The position numbers and the translations under genes are program-made. A model generated the notes under the pieces. The model saw only the letters and a list, made by a program, of their open reading frames with translations. It searched no databases and was not told the origin of the DNA. From Blastocystis hominis (lineage: Eukaryota > Sar > Bigyra > Opalinata > Blastocystidae), in the NCBI RefSeq assembly GCF_000151665.1, contig NW_013171835.1, positions 10,001 through 74,000 of the forward strand: DNA of 64,000 nucleotides, given 5' to 3'. Every line of letters starts with the position of its first letter. The first letter of the stretch is position 1. This document shows positions 18,082 to 26,354 of this stretch, in pieces.

Positions 18082-18540
18082 TTACTTTGGCGGTAATCGT
18101 TTACCCGTTACACATTCGAGTTGATCAAATGCAACACCATCGATATCAATGATAATTATATCACCACCTAATGTCATCACACGATGACCTTCGATATCAT
18201 AGATATTCTCATTGAAAGCACGGAGTTCAGCAATGTTTCGGGGAAGCTTCGCTTCCCCGGCGGGACTTCGTGGGAAGCCTTCGGCTTCCCGGGGCGACTT
18301 TGTCGCCCCACTTTGTCCCGCAAGTCCTCCCAAACTTCCCCCATACTTCACTATGTATTTATCATCATAACATGATTTCACAAGAAGATGTTGAAGATCG
18401 GGTGAATTTATCATCATATAAGGAGGATTATACTCATTATGATAATTTGTACCTTTGGGATCATCAACAAATGAATTAATCATATCATGCACGTATTTAC
18501 GTGTGATATCAAGACGTTCATCATTCATCCAACAGTTCAT
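18082..18540 (-). CDS. Element protein of unknown function, 152 aa, hairpin-bearing
   Basis: The N-terminal ~80 residues look like genuine protein (NDERLDITRKYVHDMINSFVDD; YMMINSPDLQHLLVKSCYDDKYIVKYGG). Residues ~72-102 are encoded by a cluster of GC hairpins (18239-18320) and read as low-complexity G/A/P/E text. The C-terminus resumes (NENIYDIEGHRVMTLGGDIIIIDIDGVAFDQL) and ends inside CCAAAGTAA. The start is preceded by CATAAATAGAAATACAA on its strand. I recognise no family. Confidence 0.55.
   Translation of the reverse strand: MNCWMNDERLDITRKYVHDMINSFVDDPKGTNYHNEYNPPYMMINSPDLQHLLVKSCYDDKYIVKYGGSLGGLAGQSGATKSPREAEGFPRSPAGEAKLPRNIAELRAFNENIYDIEGHRVMTLGGDIIIIDIDGVAFDQLECVTGKRLPPK
18239..18320. 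repeat. Nested GC hairpin cluster inside a coding region
   Basis: GGGGAAGC-TTC-GCTTCCCC comes first. Then GGCGGGACTTCGTGGGAAGCC-TTC-GGCTTCCC and GGGGCGAC-TTT-GTCGCCCC are wrapped by an outer GCGGGAC/GTCCCGC pair. One hairpin appears to have inserted into another. Confidence 0.8.
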
Positions 18541-18598
18541 TTGTATTTCTATTTATGTTTACATTATTTAAATCTATTTAGGCATCCCTCATTTCACT

Positions 18599-18781
18599 TT
18601 AATCTCTGTCGGAGCTGATCGATATATCACTCCCACTGTCGTCATCGGATCCATTCTTCTCATTGTACACGCACAGGCAGTGACATCTGTCCTTGCATTT
18701 CGAGTCAACCACTAGCTTGTGGTTCTTTCTTCCACTCATCCATTTCCATGCACTTTTCAGCCATTGAATAAAGCGGTTCAT
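18599..18781 (-). CDS. Small element protein, 60 aa
   Basis: Starts 2 bp from the divergent integrase ATG. Trp/Lys-rich N-terminus (QWLKSAWKWMSG), four cysteines in a KCKDRCHCLC segment, and an acidic Asp/Ser tail. It could be a small metal-binding or membrane-active protein. The coding call rests on the start position, the reading frame and the compact layout, so it is tentative. Confidence 0.4.
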   Translation of the reverse strand: MNRFIQWLKSAWKWMSGRKNHKLVVDSKCKDRCHCLCVYNEKNGSDDDSGSDISISSDRD

Positions 18782-18783
18782 TT
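18782..18783. promoter_or_regulatory. Two-base gap between divergent start codons
   Basis: CAT (18779-18781, minus-strand ATG) and ATG (18784) are separated by TT. Any promoter for either gene must lie inside the other's coding region. Confidence 0.6.
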
Positions 18784-19812
18784 ATGAATGAAATCAAGGA
18801 ACTAAGGAAACCAGCCAAGCGAAAAGGTGCAACTCGAGTGATCATCAGTTCATTCAAGAGAAACATATACTTCATCGATCTCATCGATTTCTCTTCCAAA
18901 CAAGACAAATGGATTCAGGAAGTGTTGGGCAGACAGAAGAGTACAGGATTCCACAAGAATCGTGGATACAAGTATGTCCTTGTGTGCATTGATGGATATT
19001 CGAAATACCTGATGGCTCGGCGACTGAAAAGCAAGAGTGCCACAGAAGTCACGCATGCGATGAAGGATATCATTCAAACATACGGACCACCAAAGCATAT
19101 TTGCTCGGATCGAGGTACCGAGTTCACCAATGCCATCTTTCGTACCAACATCTTGAACAAGTATGACATCACCATGTATCACATGGATTCAGCGAATAAA
19201 GCAGTACTAGCCGAACGAGCAATTCGAGATATCAAGGAAGACATCATGGTTCCATTCAATCAATCGAAAGGTGTGTGGTTCGACTTGATCGATGGTGCCG
19301 TTCGTAGACACAATGCAAGGAAGAACAGAGACACCGGATATGCACCCACTGACATTTGGAACAACAACATCTTGTACACGGAGAAGACAGAACCATCCAA
19401 CATGACAGCGAAGGACACGACGCCTCAATTCGATGTGGGTGATTATGTTCGAGTGACACGAAGACCTCGCGTTCTGGAAAAGCGATCATTGACCAGCAAA
19501 TGGTCTCAGGACTTGTATCAAGTTGTTGACATTGACGATCGATTCATGCCATTGATGTACGAAGTGAAGAATATGGAAAGCGGTAGCAAGCAGAAGTGCT
19601 ATCATTGGGAACTCCTGGCAAGCAAATGCAAACCACAGCCAGCACCTCCAGTCACGCGATCCAAGAGTCGAAAGGAACCCAATGCATTGCGAGATGCAGC
19701 AAGGTCACATCGACCCATTACGAGGAGTCAGAATGGGACGACTTCGTCGTCCCGGCGGAACTTTGTTCCGCCACAGAAACAACGTCGCCTAAATGTTCGA
19801 AAACGATCGTGA
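18784..19812 (+). CDS. Retroviral-type (rve) integrase, Polinton class
   Basis: 342 residues. Catalytic Asp-Asp-Glu: VCIDGYSKY (D near 70), CSDRGTEFTNA (D near 108) and VLAERAIRDIK (E near 143), with 34 residues between the second Asp and the Glu. The C-terminal domain (FDVGDYVRVTRR ... YHWELLASKC, about 217-285) is an SH3/chromo-like barrel typical of Polinton integrases. It joins the element ends to the host chromosome. The N-terminal HHCC zinc finger is not visible: only ~30 residues precede the core. The last ~45 residues include a GC hairpin (19733-19775) and overlap the opposing gene. Confidence 0.9.
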   Translation: MNEIKELRKPAKRKGATRVIISSFKRNIYFIDLIDFSSKQDKWIQEVLGRQKSTGFHKNRGYKYVLVCIDGYSKYLMARRLKSKSATEVTHAMKDIIQTYGPPKHICSDRGTEFTNAIFRTNILNKYDITMYHMDSANKAVLAERAIRDIKEDIMVPFNQSKGVWFDLIDGAVRRHNARKNRDTGYAPTDIWNNNILYTEKTEPSNMTAKDTTPQFDVGDYVRVTRRPRVLEKRSLTSKWSQDLYQVVDIDDRFMPLMYEVKNMESGSKQKCYHWELLASKCKPQPAPPVTRSKSRKEPNALRDAARSHRPITRSQNGTTSSSRRNFVPPQKQRRLNVRKRS

Positions 19813-20356
19813 TGCTCTTCACACCACCGAGAAGCATGAGAGGGAGATTCGAATACGTACGAAGGACAGGAGAGTTGTAGGGGGAAGCAACGCTTCCCCC
19901 AATATTCACAACAGCATAACCAGTATGAGACACAAGACTATTCAATGTATCGATGTAGGGTCTGTCTAGGATAGGCGTGTTGTCAAACGTGACTAGCACT
20001 CGATAACCCTTTTCAACCACCGATTCAATTGACGTGCAATCGTTGAACATGTCTTCAGGAAGGTACGTTATGACAGTCGTGGTTATCAGGTACGATCCGG
20101 ACGGCATAGGCGGCATACCATCACCACCCCATTCGCTATTGAATGATTCGGTAGCTTCTGGTGTGTACTCGAAGACAAATGCTTCGTTCGCTTTCACGAT
20201 GTAGGAAGGAGTACTACCCCACGAGTACTGAGGAACACCATCCACTGTCTCTCGAATTAGCACATGATGACCGTCCTTCTCTGGCATGTTGATGAGCATG
20301 TTGTCGAGCTTCTTGAACGTGTAGTTGTTTCCATTGCTACTGAAAATGTACGACAT
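19718..20356 (-). CDS. Element protein of unknown function, 212 aa
   Basis: Beta-rich protein with PSYIVKANEAFVFEYTPEA and GSYLITTTVITYLPEDMFNDC. The last ~32 codons overlap the 3' end of the integrase tail-to-tail for ~95 bp, and that overlap includes hairpin sequence, so the C-terminus may be a recent extension. A further hairpin (19879-19899) lies in the coding region (IGGSVASPYNSP). Strand-rich composition suggests a virion protein. No motif is recognised. It starts 8 bp from the stop of the next leftward gene. Confidence 0.6.
   Translation of the reverse strand: MSYIFSSNGNNYTFKKLDNMLINMPEKDGHHVLIRETVDGVPQYSWGSTPSYIVKANEAFVFEYTPEATESFNSEWGGDGMPPMPSGSYLITTTVITYLPEDMFNDCTSIESVVEKGYRVLVTFDNTPILDRPYIDTLNSLVSHTGYAVVNIGGSVASPYNSPVLRTYSNLPLMLLGGVKSITIVFEHLGDVVSVAEQSSAGTTKSSHSDSS
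19733..19899. repeat. GC hairpins in overlapping gene ends
   Basis: GGGACGAC-TTC-GTCGTCCC and GGCGGAAC-TTT-GTTCCGCC (19733-19775) sit in the convergent overlap. GGGGGAAGC-AAC-GCTTCCCCC lies at 19879-19899. Confidence 0.85.
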
Positions 20357-20364
20357 TTACTTTT

Positions 20365-20967
20365 TTATTTACTTTGGGGGAGACGACTTCTTGGGACAGC
20401 GAAGCTGTCCCGGGGGAAGCTTTGCTTCCCCCTTTGTCTCCCCCGGGGCAACAGCGTTGCCCCCGTTTGTCTTTGATATGCACGAACGTACACACCCTTC
20501 AAACACGCACCATCATCGATGAACAGATCGGACAACTCGGGAGGCACTTCATCATCCACCACCTTGAAGACCACGCGTACATAGTAGTTGGAGAAGAAGT
20601 AAACAGCACGATTCTCAGTCATTACACCGATGATGTGAGGAGGCAGTGAGTTGCCCCTCCAAAACACGTTCAGAGGCACACCGAGCAAACCGTTGGATTT
20701 CAATTGAGGCAATAGATACTCCCATTCATCCTCGGTAAACAAAGGTGGACGAGTTTCATCCAATGTCATCTCGATGCAATCATAGTCGTGCAAGATCAAA
20801 CCACAGTTCACATTTGCTTGCGGAGTGCAAACACTGAAGCCGAATAGACGCTCGGAATTGATCGGATACTTGGTGTGAATGATGATGTCGGCGAGTTCGA
20901 TATTCTCGTCCTCACAAGTGCGTACCAGGGAAGACCATGTGTTGTTCTCTGTTTTCTTGTACTTCAT
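20365..20967 (-). CDS. Element protein of unknown function, 200 aa
   Basis: Residues 1-165 are ordinary mixed alpha/beta protein (ELADIIIHTKYPINSERLFGFSVCTP; IMTENRAVYFFSNYYVRVVFKVV in style). The last ~32 residues are basic, coded by a GC hairpin cluster (20379-20463) that probably replaced the original end. The stop lies in CCAAAGTAAATAA. The gene diverges from the 142-aa gene across 52 bp of TATA-rich sequence. I do not recognise the family. Confidence 0.6.
   Translation of the reverse strand: MKYKKTENNTWSSLVRTCEDENIELADIIIHTKYPINSERLFGFSVCTPQANVNCGLILHDYDCIEMTLDETRPPLFTEDEWEYLLPQLKSNGLLGVPLNVFWRGNSLPPHIIGVMTENRAVYFFSNYYVRVVFKVVDDEVPPELSDLFIDDGACLKGVYVRAYQRQTGATLLPRGRQRGKQSFPRDSFAVPRSRLPQSK
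20379..20463. repeat. Nested GC hairpin cluster
   Basis: GGGACAGC-GAA-GCTGTCCC, GGGGGAAGC-TTT-GCTTCCCCC and GGGGCAAC-AGC-GTTGCCCC lie in a row. A GGGGGAGAC...GTCTCCCCC pair encloses the first two. Confidence 0.85.
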
Positions 20968-21019
20968 TTAGGGAAGCATCTAGGGTTAAAAGAGAAAATA
21001 TAAATATATAAATATATAA
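20968..21019. promoter_or_regulatory. TATA-rich bidirectional promoter
   Basis: The spacer contains three ATATAAAT units in tandem ending directly at ATG 21020, the clearest example of the element's start signature. It also serves the leftward 200-aa gene. Confidence 0.6.
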
Positions 21020-21448
21020 ATGAATAGACCTACTCACACTTTGAACCCCAACACAGGACGAGAAATTCAAATCAACGGAGTTCGCTTCTGGAACCTTCTC
21101 AAGCGTGGATACAAGTACGACGAGAAATTGAATCGCTTGTACGATACACCTTTACCACCAGATACGACGAAATATGTTCCCAAGTCGAGAATACTTTCTC
21201 CCAGCAATCGCTCCATGATTATTGGTGGCACAGCATACTACGAGTTACTCCATGACAACTACAGACGCGTAAAAGGACAATGGGTGAAAATGACCAAAGA
21301 AGAAGCTGAGGCATACGATAATGATCCAGACATTAGCATTGCATTCGCTGACCCCAATTCTAGTGATTCTGATTCATCGGAATCCGAGTTCTACGACATC
21401 GATGAATTCGAGTACGATGCGGATGGTCATGCCATTTTCCCATTCTAG
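21020..21448 (+). CDS. NPxTGR-motif protein, 142 aa
   Basis: The N-terminus LNPNTGREIQINGVRFWNLLKRGYKYDEKLNRLYD repeats as a weaker second unit (SPSNRSMIIGGTAYYELLHDNYRRV). The phrase NPxTGRxIxxxGxxxxxL is the signature of the 2-cysteine adaptor domain seen in several large DNA viruses, here without the cysteines. The C-terminal third is acidic (SDSDSSESEFYDIDEFEYDADG). The DNA polymerase that follows begins with the same motif, so the two proteins may share a partner. A possible DNA-terminal-protein or polymerase accessory role is speculation. Confidence 0.6.
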   Translation: MNRPTHTLNPNTGREIQINGVRFWNLLKRGYKYDEKLNRLYDTPLPPDTTKYVPKSRILSPSNRSMIIGGTAYYELLHDNYRRVKGQWVKMTKEEAEAYDNDPDISIAFADPNSSDSDSSESEFYDIDEFEYDADGHAIFPF

Positions 21449-21546
21449 GGATGCCTTCGGTAGCTCAAGGAGGAAGCCAAGCTCCTAACTATTTCACTTT
21501 GGTCACCCGTGTATCACCACTTAAAGATTTTGTGACCCTTATATAA
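21449..21546 (+). promoter_or_regulatory. Spacer and promoter of the DNA polymerase gene
   Basis: It holds TATTTCACTTTGG (gene-end type motif) and then CCTTATATAAATG at the polymerase start. A weak inverted repeat AGGAG...CTCCT lies at about 21469-21487. Confidence 0.5.
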
Positions 21547-24500
21547 ATGAGTTCACAACGCGTAGGATATACTATCAACCCTGAGACTGGAAAACAAATC
21601 AAAATCGGTGGACCGACCTGGAAACGATTGGCCGCCAAGTACTACATGATCGGCGATACGTTCACCGATCAGACCATTCCTGACACGAGAGCCTATCTCT
21701 CGAGAAAGGTGTTTGGATTAAATATACCCGATGAATATATCGCCTTTTTCGCACCCTCAAAACGTGGGTTGCGTAAACGTGAAGTTGAGAAACACTATGA
21801 TGACAGTGATAGTTTCCCTGAGCCTCCGAAACGTCCGTCACGCAAACGAGTGCGTGATCCTGCTGGAAAGCGCAAGTATCTCGTCGTGGGAAGCAAGGCA
21901 TGGAACGAGCGCTACCTCGAGTACGAGTGGGATGGGCACAAGTTCGGTGAGAAGCGACAACGTCACTTACCCGGTTACCTGAACACCGTGGAGAAGAGAC
22001 GTGAAATGAGACGCAATAAGGCATATGAACGATTCGATCGCAAGGTATCACAGGGACGATTGAGTGATGTGATCGACTCGTCACTCGGGTATGCACTCAC
22101 GTATTATCACACCGTACAAGGAGACATGTACAAGGAGTGGGTGAAGGAGAAGCGCACCAAGAAGGACTTCCGTCTCAACAACGATTTTGACAACAGACTG
22201 TGGGTTCGACTACCGGGTGAGAAGAGCGATGAGGAAGTGGAACCGATCAACCTCATATTCGATGAGACAAATGAATTCAATGAAGTCTTGAAAAAGTTCA
22301 TCATCAATGGTATGCGTGAATACAATCAATGTTTCATCACCATCATGGGGTACAACCTCATGTGGACACATGATGGAGACTCCAAGATCCTCAACCTCAC
22401 CGATGATCGATTGGGACACCTCCGCATCGTTCGACGAGATCGCATCGATGAGTGGATCGAGGAGTACCTGAAGTGGTACCGAAATGCCGTAGAGGAACAA
22501 GAGACAGAGGGAAGTGGTTTTGTATACGCTGGTTGGATCGGCTTCCATATCGAGATGTTCCCACTACGTACATTCGTGGGGTACAAGCAGCACACACCGT
22601 TCGTCATCGGACGCACAGCGCTCAATCCGGATTTCGATGACAACCGATGCCTACAACGGTGCCTCATTCTGGCCAGTGAAGGCGGGCATAAGATCGTCGC
22701 GAATCGCAAGATTGGCGATGCAACCGTGTACAACAAGTGGTGGAAACAACCCGACAAGTACAAGGTATTCGGAGTGACCATTCACGAAGTGGAGGAGGCG
22801 ATGGGCATTCGTGACAATACACCCTTCGATGCGAGTGAAGAGAAATTCGCCGCATTGGAGGCATTGTTGAAAGTATCGCTCAATGTATTCGAGGTCACAC
22901 TCTTACCTGGGTACATCGATAAGTCGAAGGAACAATTCGATTTATTCACATGCGATGTGGTGTATAAGGGCAAGGAGAAATCACGTTCCCCTCTCTCCCT
23001 CTGCATCTTGAACGATCTGAATCTACCTGAGGGAACGCCCAAACACTTCTTGTACATCAAGGATGTGAATGATTTCAAGCATCGTGTGACACGACGAAGT
23101 GATGCGAAGAATGAAAACCTTTCGAGAAACGCAAAGTGCAGATTCTGTGACGACTTCTTCGGATCTCGCAAAGCCGTTCATGATCACGAAGTACAAGTAC
23201 ATCGTGAACTCGTCAATGAGAGCGATCAGTACGATTTGTCAACCAATGAGACTCGGTTACGTTTCACAAACCAGCGATACGAAATGCCAGCACCGGTCGT
23301 CGTGTACGCTGACTTCGAGTCAGCCATTGATGACAAGAACAAACACAAGCCAATCATGCTATCATGTCTAGCCGTGTCACGCATTCCAGCCATTGACAGC
23401 CAACTGCGAGTCTTCCATGCACCACATGAGAGCGAAGAGGATCTTCGCCCTTTCATGGACTATCTCACACAATTGCAGAGCAGAGTGAAAACGTATCTCT
23501 TCGATGAATTACCACTCGAGAACTCTCCAAGCATCGAGAGGGACTTTCGTGCAACAACCGTGTGTCCCTTCTGTCACAAGAAACTGGATAACGACAAAGT
23601 ACGACATCATGCACATGTGACAGGTGAATACACCACAGGGAAGGGAGAGGTACGTCACTTCGAAGCAGGGCAGTACATCTGCACCTGTTGTACCAAGTGC
23701 AATCTCCAACTCTCGTTCAACAAGAAGAACTATCGTCTACCCGTATACTTCCACAATGGATCGCACTACGACTTCACATTCATCATGAAACTCATCGCAG
23801 CTCATTCAACCTCTAGTGACTCCTTGGAAGTCATTCCAACCACTGAGGACAAGGAGATGCAGATCGAATACAATGGCATTCAATTCAAGGACTCGTTGAA
23901 GCTCATCAGCAGTCCTCTCAGATCCATTGTCGCACAGACACTCGGAGGGAACCTCGATTTGTACATGCACACCAAACAACAACTACGCAAGTACTGTGAA
24001 TCACGAGGTAAGCAATGGAATGACGAGTACATCGATCTGTTGACACGGAAGGAACCCATGTTTTACAGTCTCATCAAATCGTACGACACATTGAACAATA
24101 CCACCATTCCTTCTCGTGAACAATGCATTGATGATATGAAGGGAGAAATGATGCCCCAAGGCGAATATGATCACATGGTGAAACTGTGGAAGATCTTCGA
24201 TATCAAGACATGGGGTGAGTACTACGAGTTGTACAATGTACTCGATGTAACTCTCATGGCTGATGCATTCGAGCATTTCCGAAACACCACACTGAAGGCA
24301 TTCGGTGTTGATCCGATGCATTACATCACAGCACCACAAATGGCCTATTCGCTCTTCTTAAAGGTCACAATGGAGGGCGATCATAGTGAGAGTAGCCTCA
24401 TGACCCTCGCAAGGAAATGGGCTCAGTACATCATGCGCATCAACGCGAATGAGGGACTTGAGGAGAAACAACTCGTGAAAGTGTTCTTGAACCGCATGGG

Positions 24501-26061
24501 TGAGTTCTATGAGAGCAAGGGAATTCGATTGATGGAGACAAATGAGATCGACGACTTCATGCGTCTACTCAAAAACCTTCGAGGAGGCATCACACAGATC
24601 GTGAAAAGGCATGCCAAAGTCGACCTTGACAGCACCGCCAACAACGGAGAGCAATCATCCATCTACTACCTCGACGCCAACAACCTGTATGGAGGAGCAA
24701 TGCACAGAATGATGCCTTATGAAATAGTGGGTGTACCCGAGCGACGAGAAGTAATGGAAAGGATCAACCGTGATCCGAATGAATGGGTGCAATCACTCAA
24801 TACGTTCGGCAAGTATGGGTTCTTCATCGAGTGCGACATCGAGGCACCAGTGGAACTCCATGATAAATTCAATGACTTACCATTCTTCCCCGTACAGAAG
24901 GCGGGCATGTACTCCGATGGAATCAAGAAGTACGCAGAGAAGAACGACATTGTGGACAAAGTGAAAGAGGTGAATACACCGAAGCTCATCTGCGATCTTG
25001 TGCCTCGGCGCAAATATCTCGTACACTACTCTCTGCTGCAATTGGGTCTTCAACAGGGTTATCACGTCACGCACATCCACCGCCTCATTCGATTCAAACA
25101 AGCACCCTTCATCTTCGAATACGTCAATATGCTCAGTGAAAAACGAGCCAAGTCCAAGACTACTGTGGAGAAGAACCTGTATAAGCTGTTAGCAAACTCA
25201 ACCTATGGCAAATTCGTTGAGACTGGACTGAAGCGAATGAAGGTGAAGTTCGCCAACACGTGGAATGAACGCGAGGCTATCATTCAGAAGCACGGATACG
25301 ACATGATTGCTGGAACAACCATGTATTCCGAGAATCTCATCGGCATCAAGCTGAACACACCGGTGCGCAGAGTGGAGAAGCCGTTCTTCATCGGGTTCGC
25401 TATCCTCGACATGTCGAAGCACATCATCTACGATTTCTACTACAACGTGCTCAAGACGACATTCAACAGTGTGGAGTTGTTGGGACAGGACACGGACTCG
25501 CTCATCGTGCAGTTGAACGACCGTGGTAACATCGTCCACAAAATGTGCGATATGTACAAGTCGTTTGACTTTTCTGAGTTGGATAATACGAGCTACTTCT
25601 ACGGAGAACTCGTAAAATACTACGAGCATGAAGTGGACAAGAGAAAGTTCCCTTCATTGGAATCATTCCTCAACTTCAACAAGAAGTTGCCGGGACCCAT
25701 ATTCAAGGATGAGCATAACGGGCATCGCATCACTGAATTCGTGGGACTTAGACCAAAGATGTACTGTTTGATTGACGAGAAGCATGTAGTGCATAACGCA
25801 GCGAAGGGAGTTCCTCGCAATGTGGTGATTGATGGAGAGAGGATGAGCGTGAAGAACATCGAGCTGTACAAGCGCGTCCTTGAGGCAGAGAAGAAGGAAG
25901 ATGCAGTGATCGAAGGTACTTTCAAGCGTATCAACAACCAGGCCTTCAATATCAGCACGAAGGAGCAAACCAAGACCCTCATGACTTGCACGGATAACAA
26001 GAGATGGATCTTGGACGACAACATACACACACTTGCATTCGGGCATTATAGACTGAAGTAA
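21547..26061 (+). CDS. Protein-primed family B DNA polymerase
   Basis: 1504 residues. Exonuclease motifs: YADFESA near 586, HNGSHYDFTFI near 736 and NVLDVTLMAD near 897. Polymerase motifs: A (LDANNLYGG near 1043), B (LLANSTYGKF near 1215), C (GQDTDSLIV near 1315) and a later KMY near 1404. The spacer between A and B is long enough for TPR insertions of the protein-primed class. The N-terminal ~560 residues carry the NPETGKQIKIGG motif, a DDNRCLQRC segment and a zinc-finger-like C-X2-C...H-X4-H near 530-550, as in Polinton polymerases. It replicates the linear element from protein-capped ends. The frame is intact, so this gene could still be functional. Confidence 0.95.
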   Translation: MSSQRVGYTINPETGKQIKIGGPTWKRLAAKYYMIGDTFTDQTIPDTRAYLSRKVFGLNIPDEYIAFFAPSKRGLRKREVEKHYDDSDSFPEPPKRPSRKRVRDPAGKRKYLVVGSKAWNERYLEYEWDGHKFGEKRQRHLPGYLNTVEKRREMRRNKAYERFDRKVSQGRLSDVIDSSLGYALTYYHTVQGDMYKEWVKEKRTKKDFRLNNDFDNRLWVRLPGEKSDEEVEPINLIFDETNEFNEVLKKFIINGMREYNQCFITIMGYNLMWTHDGDSKILNLTDDRLGHLRIVRRDRIDEWIEEYLKWYRNAVEEQETEGSGFVYAGWIGFHIEMFPLRTFVGYKQHTPFVIGRTALNPDFDDNRCLQRCLILASEGGHKIVANRKIGDATVYNKWWKQPDKYKVFGVTIHEVEEAMGIRDNTPFDASEEKFAALEALLKVSLNVFEVTLLPGYIDKSKEQFDLFTCDVVYKGKEKSRSPLSLCILNDLNLPEGTPKHFLYIKDVNDFKHRVTRRSDAKNENLSRNAKCRFCDDFFGSRKAVHDHEVQVHRELVNESDQYDLSTNETRLRFTNQRYEMPAPVVVYADFESAIDDKNKHKPIMLSCLAVSRIPAIDSQLRVFHAPHESEEDLRPFMDYLTQLQSRVKTYLFDELPLENSPSIERDFRATTVCPFCHKKLDNDKVRHHAHVTGEYTTGKGEVRHFEAGQYICTCCTKCNLQLSFNKKNYRLPVYFHNGSHYDFTFIMKLIAAHSTSSDSLEVIPTTEDKEMQIEYNGIQFKDSLKLISSPLRSIVAQTLGGNLDLYMHTKQQLRKYCESRGKQWNDEYIDLLTRKEPMFYSLIKSYDTLNNTTIPSREQCIDDMKGEMMPQGEYDHMVKLWKIFDIKTWGEYYELYNVLDVTLMADAFEHFRNTTLKAFGVDPMHYITAPQMAYSLFLKVTMEGDHSESSLMTLARKWAQYIMRINANEGLEEKQLVKVFLNRMGEFYESKGIRLMETNEIDDFMRLLKNLRGGITQIVKRHAKVDLDSTANNGEQSSIYYLDANNLYGGAMHRMMPYEIVGVPERREVMERINRDPNEWVQSLNTFGKYGFFIECDIEAPVELHDKFNDLPFFPVQKAGMYSDGIKKYAEKNDIVDKVKEVNTPKLICDLVPRRKYLVHYSLLQLGLQQGYHVTHIHRLIRFKQAPFIFEYVNMLSEKRAKSKTTVEKNLYKLLANSTYGKFVETGLKRMKVKFANTWNEREAIIQKHGYDMIAGTTMYSENLIGIKLNTPVRRVEKPFFIGFAILDMSKHIIYDFYYNVLKTTFNSVELLGQDTDSLIVQLNDRGNIVHKMCDMYKSFDFSELDNTSYFYGELVKYYEHEVDKRKFPSLESFLNFNKKLPGPIFKDEHNGHRITEFVGLRPKMYCLIDEKHVVHNAAKGVPRNVVIDGERMSVKNIELYKRVLEAEKKEDAVIEGTFKRINNQAFNISTKEQTKTLMTCTDNKRWILDDNIHTLAFGHYRLK

Positions 26062-26145
26062 AGGAAGCAATCTTTCACTTTGGACAACCATGGTATCCAT
26101 GGCCTACAATGGAAGTCAGGTTAACATTGCAGGAATTGGCCGAAA
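26062..26145. other. Polymerase 3' flank
   Basis: CTTTCACTTTGG follows the stop, then CCATGG-TAT-CCATGG, a short palindrome, leads into the right inverted repeat. Confidence 0.5.
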
Positions 26146-26220
26146 TTGGCAGCCATGGGTTTCCGCGCGTTTCTTGTTATGGACATCGAGGTGAGCAGGT
26201 AGACAATGGCAGGAAATGGC
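26146..26220 (-). repeat. Right terminal inverted repeat (degenerate)
   Basis: Reverse-complement partner of 3917-3990 with an exact 14-bp core at 26199-26212. The neighbouring AAATGGCCGAAAATGG-type short repeats (26210-26240) extend the similarity to the TTTCTGCC/TTATTCGG sequence on the left. It lies just beyond the polymerase gene, where a Polinton end is expected. Confidence 0.72.
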
Positions 26221-26286
26221 CGAAAATGGTCGAAAATGATCACATTGACCAGCAATAACAACCATAATAGTCATGGATATCGCACA

Positions 26287-26321
26287 TTTCAGCACTCGTG
26301 TTTTACTCATGAGTGCTGAAA
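26287..26321. repeat. 11-bp perfect stem hairpin outside the right inverted repeat
   Basis: TTTCAGCACTC (26287-26297) and GAGTGCTGAAA (26311-26321) enclose a 13-nt AT-rich loop. It is AT-richer than the GC hairpin family. It may mark the true element end or the target. Confidence 0.8.
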
Positions 26322-26354
26322 TTCTTATGAAACGCAAAAATCAAGGTACCAGTT

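Larger units (their letters stand above)
3850..26250. mobile_element. Polinton/Maverick-type integrated DNA virus, ~22.4 kb
   Basis: The hallmark set is present: protein-primed PolB (21547-26061, +), rve integrase (18784-19812, +), A32-like packaging ATPase (13272-14630, -), adenain-like protease (11841-12242, +), probable jelly-roll capsid protein (15414-16703, -) and fibre/penton-like proteins (4090-8177, +). Degenerate inverted repeats lie at both ends. All genes lack introns, unlike the host. Virion genes cluster on the left and in the centre, replication genes on the right. Exact termini and target-site duplication could not be fixed by eye; ends are placed just outside the recognisable inverted repeats. 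It is not a virophage in any simple sense, because the polymerase and integrase are both Polinton-type. Confidence 0.93.

Noticed and set aside
3993..20463. CRISPR-like array from repeated GC units
   Set aside because: Units are palindromes of varied sequence at irregular distances without spacers of equal length or cas genes.
3850..26250. Virophage (mavirus-like) identity
   Set aside because: Gene content overlaps, but length, gene order and the 1504-aa polymerase with N-terminal extension suit a Polinton; trees would decide.
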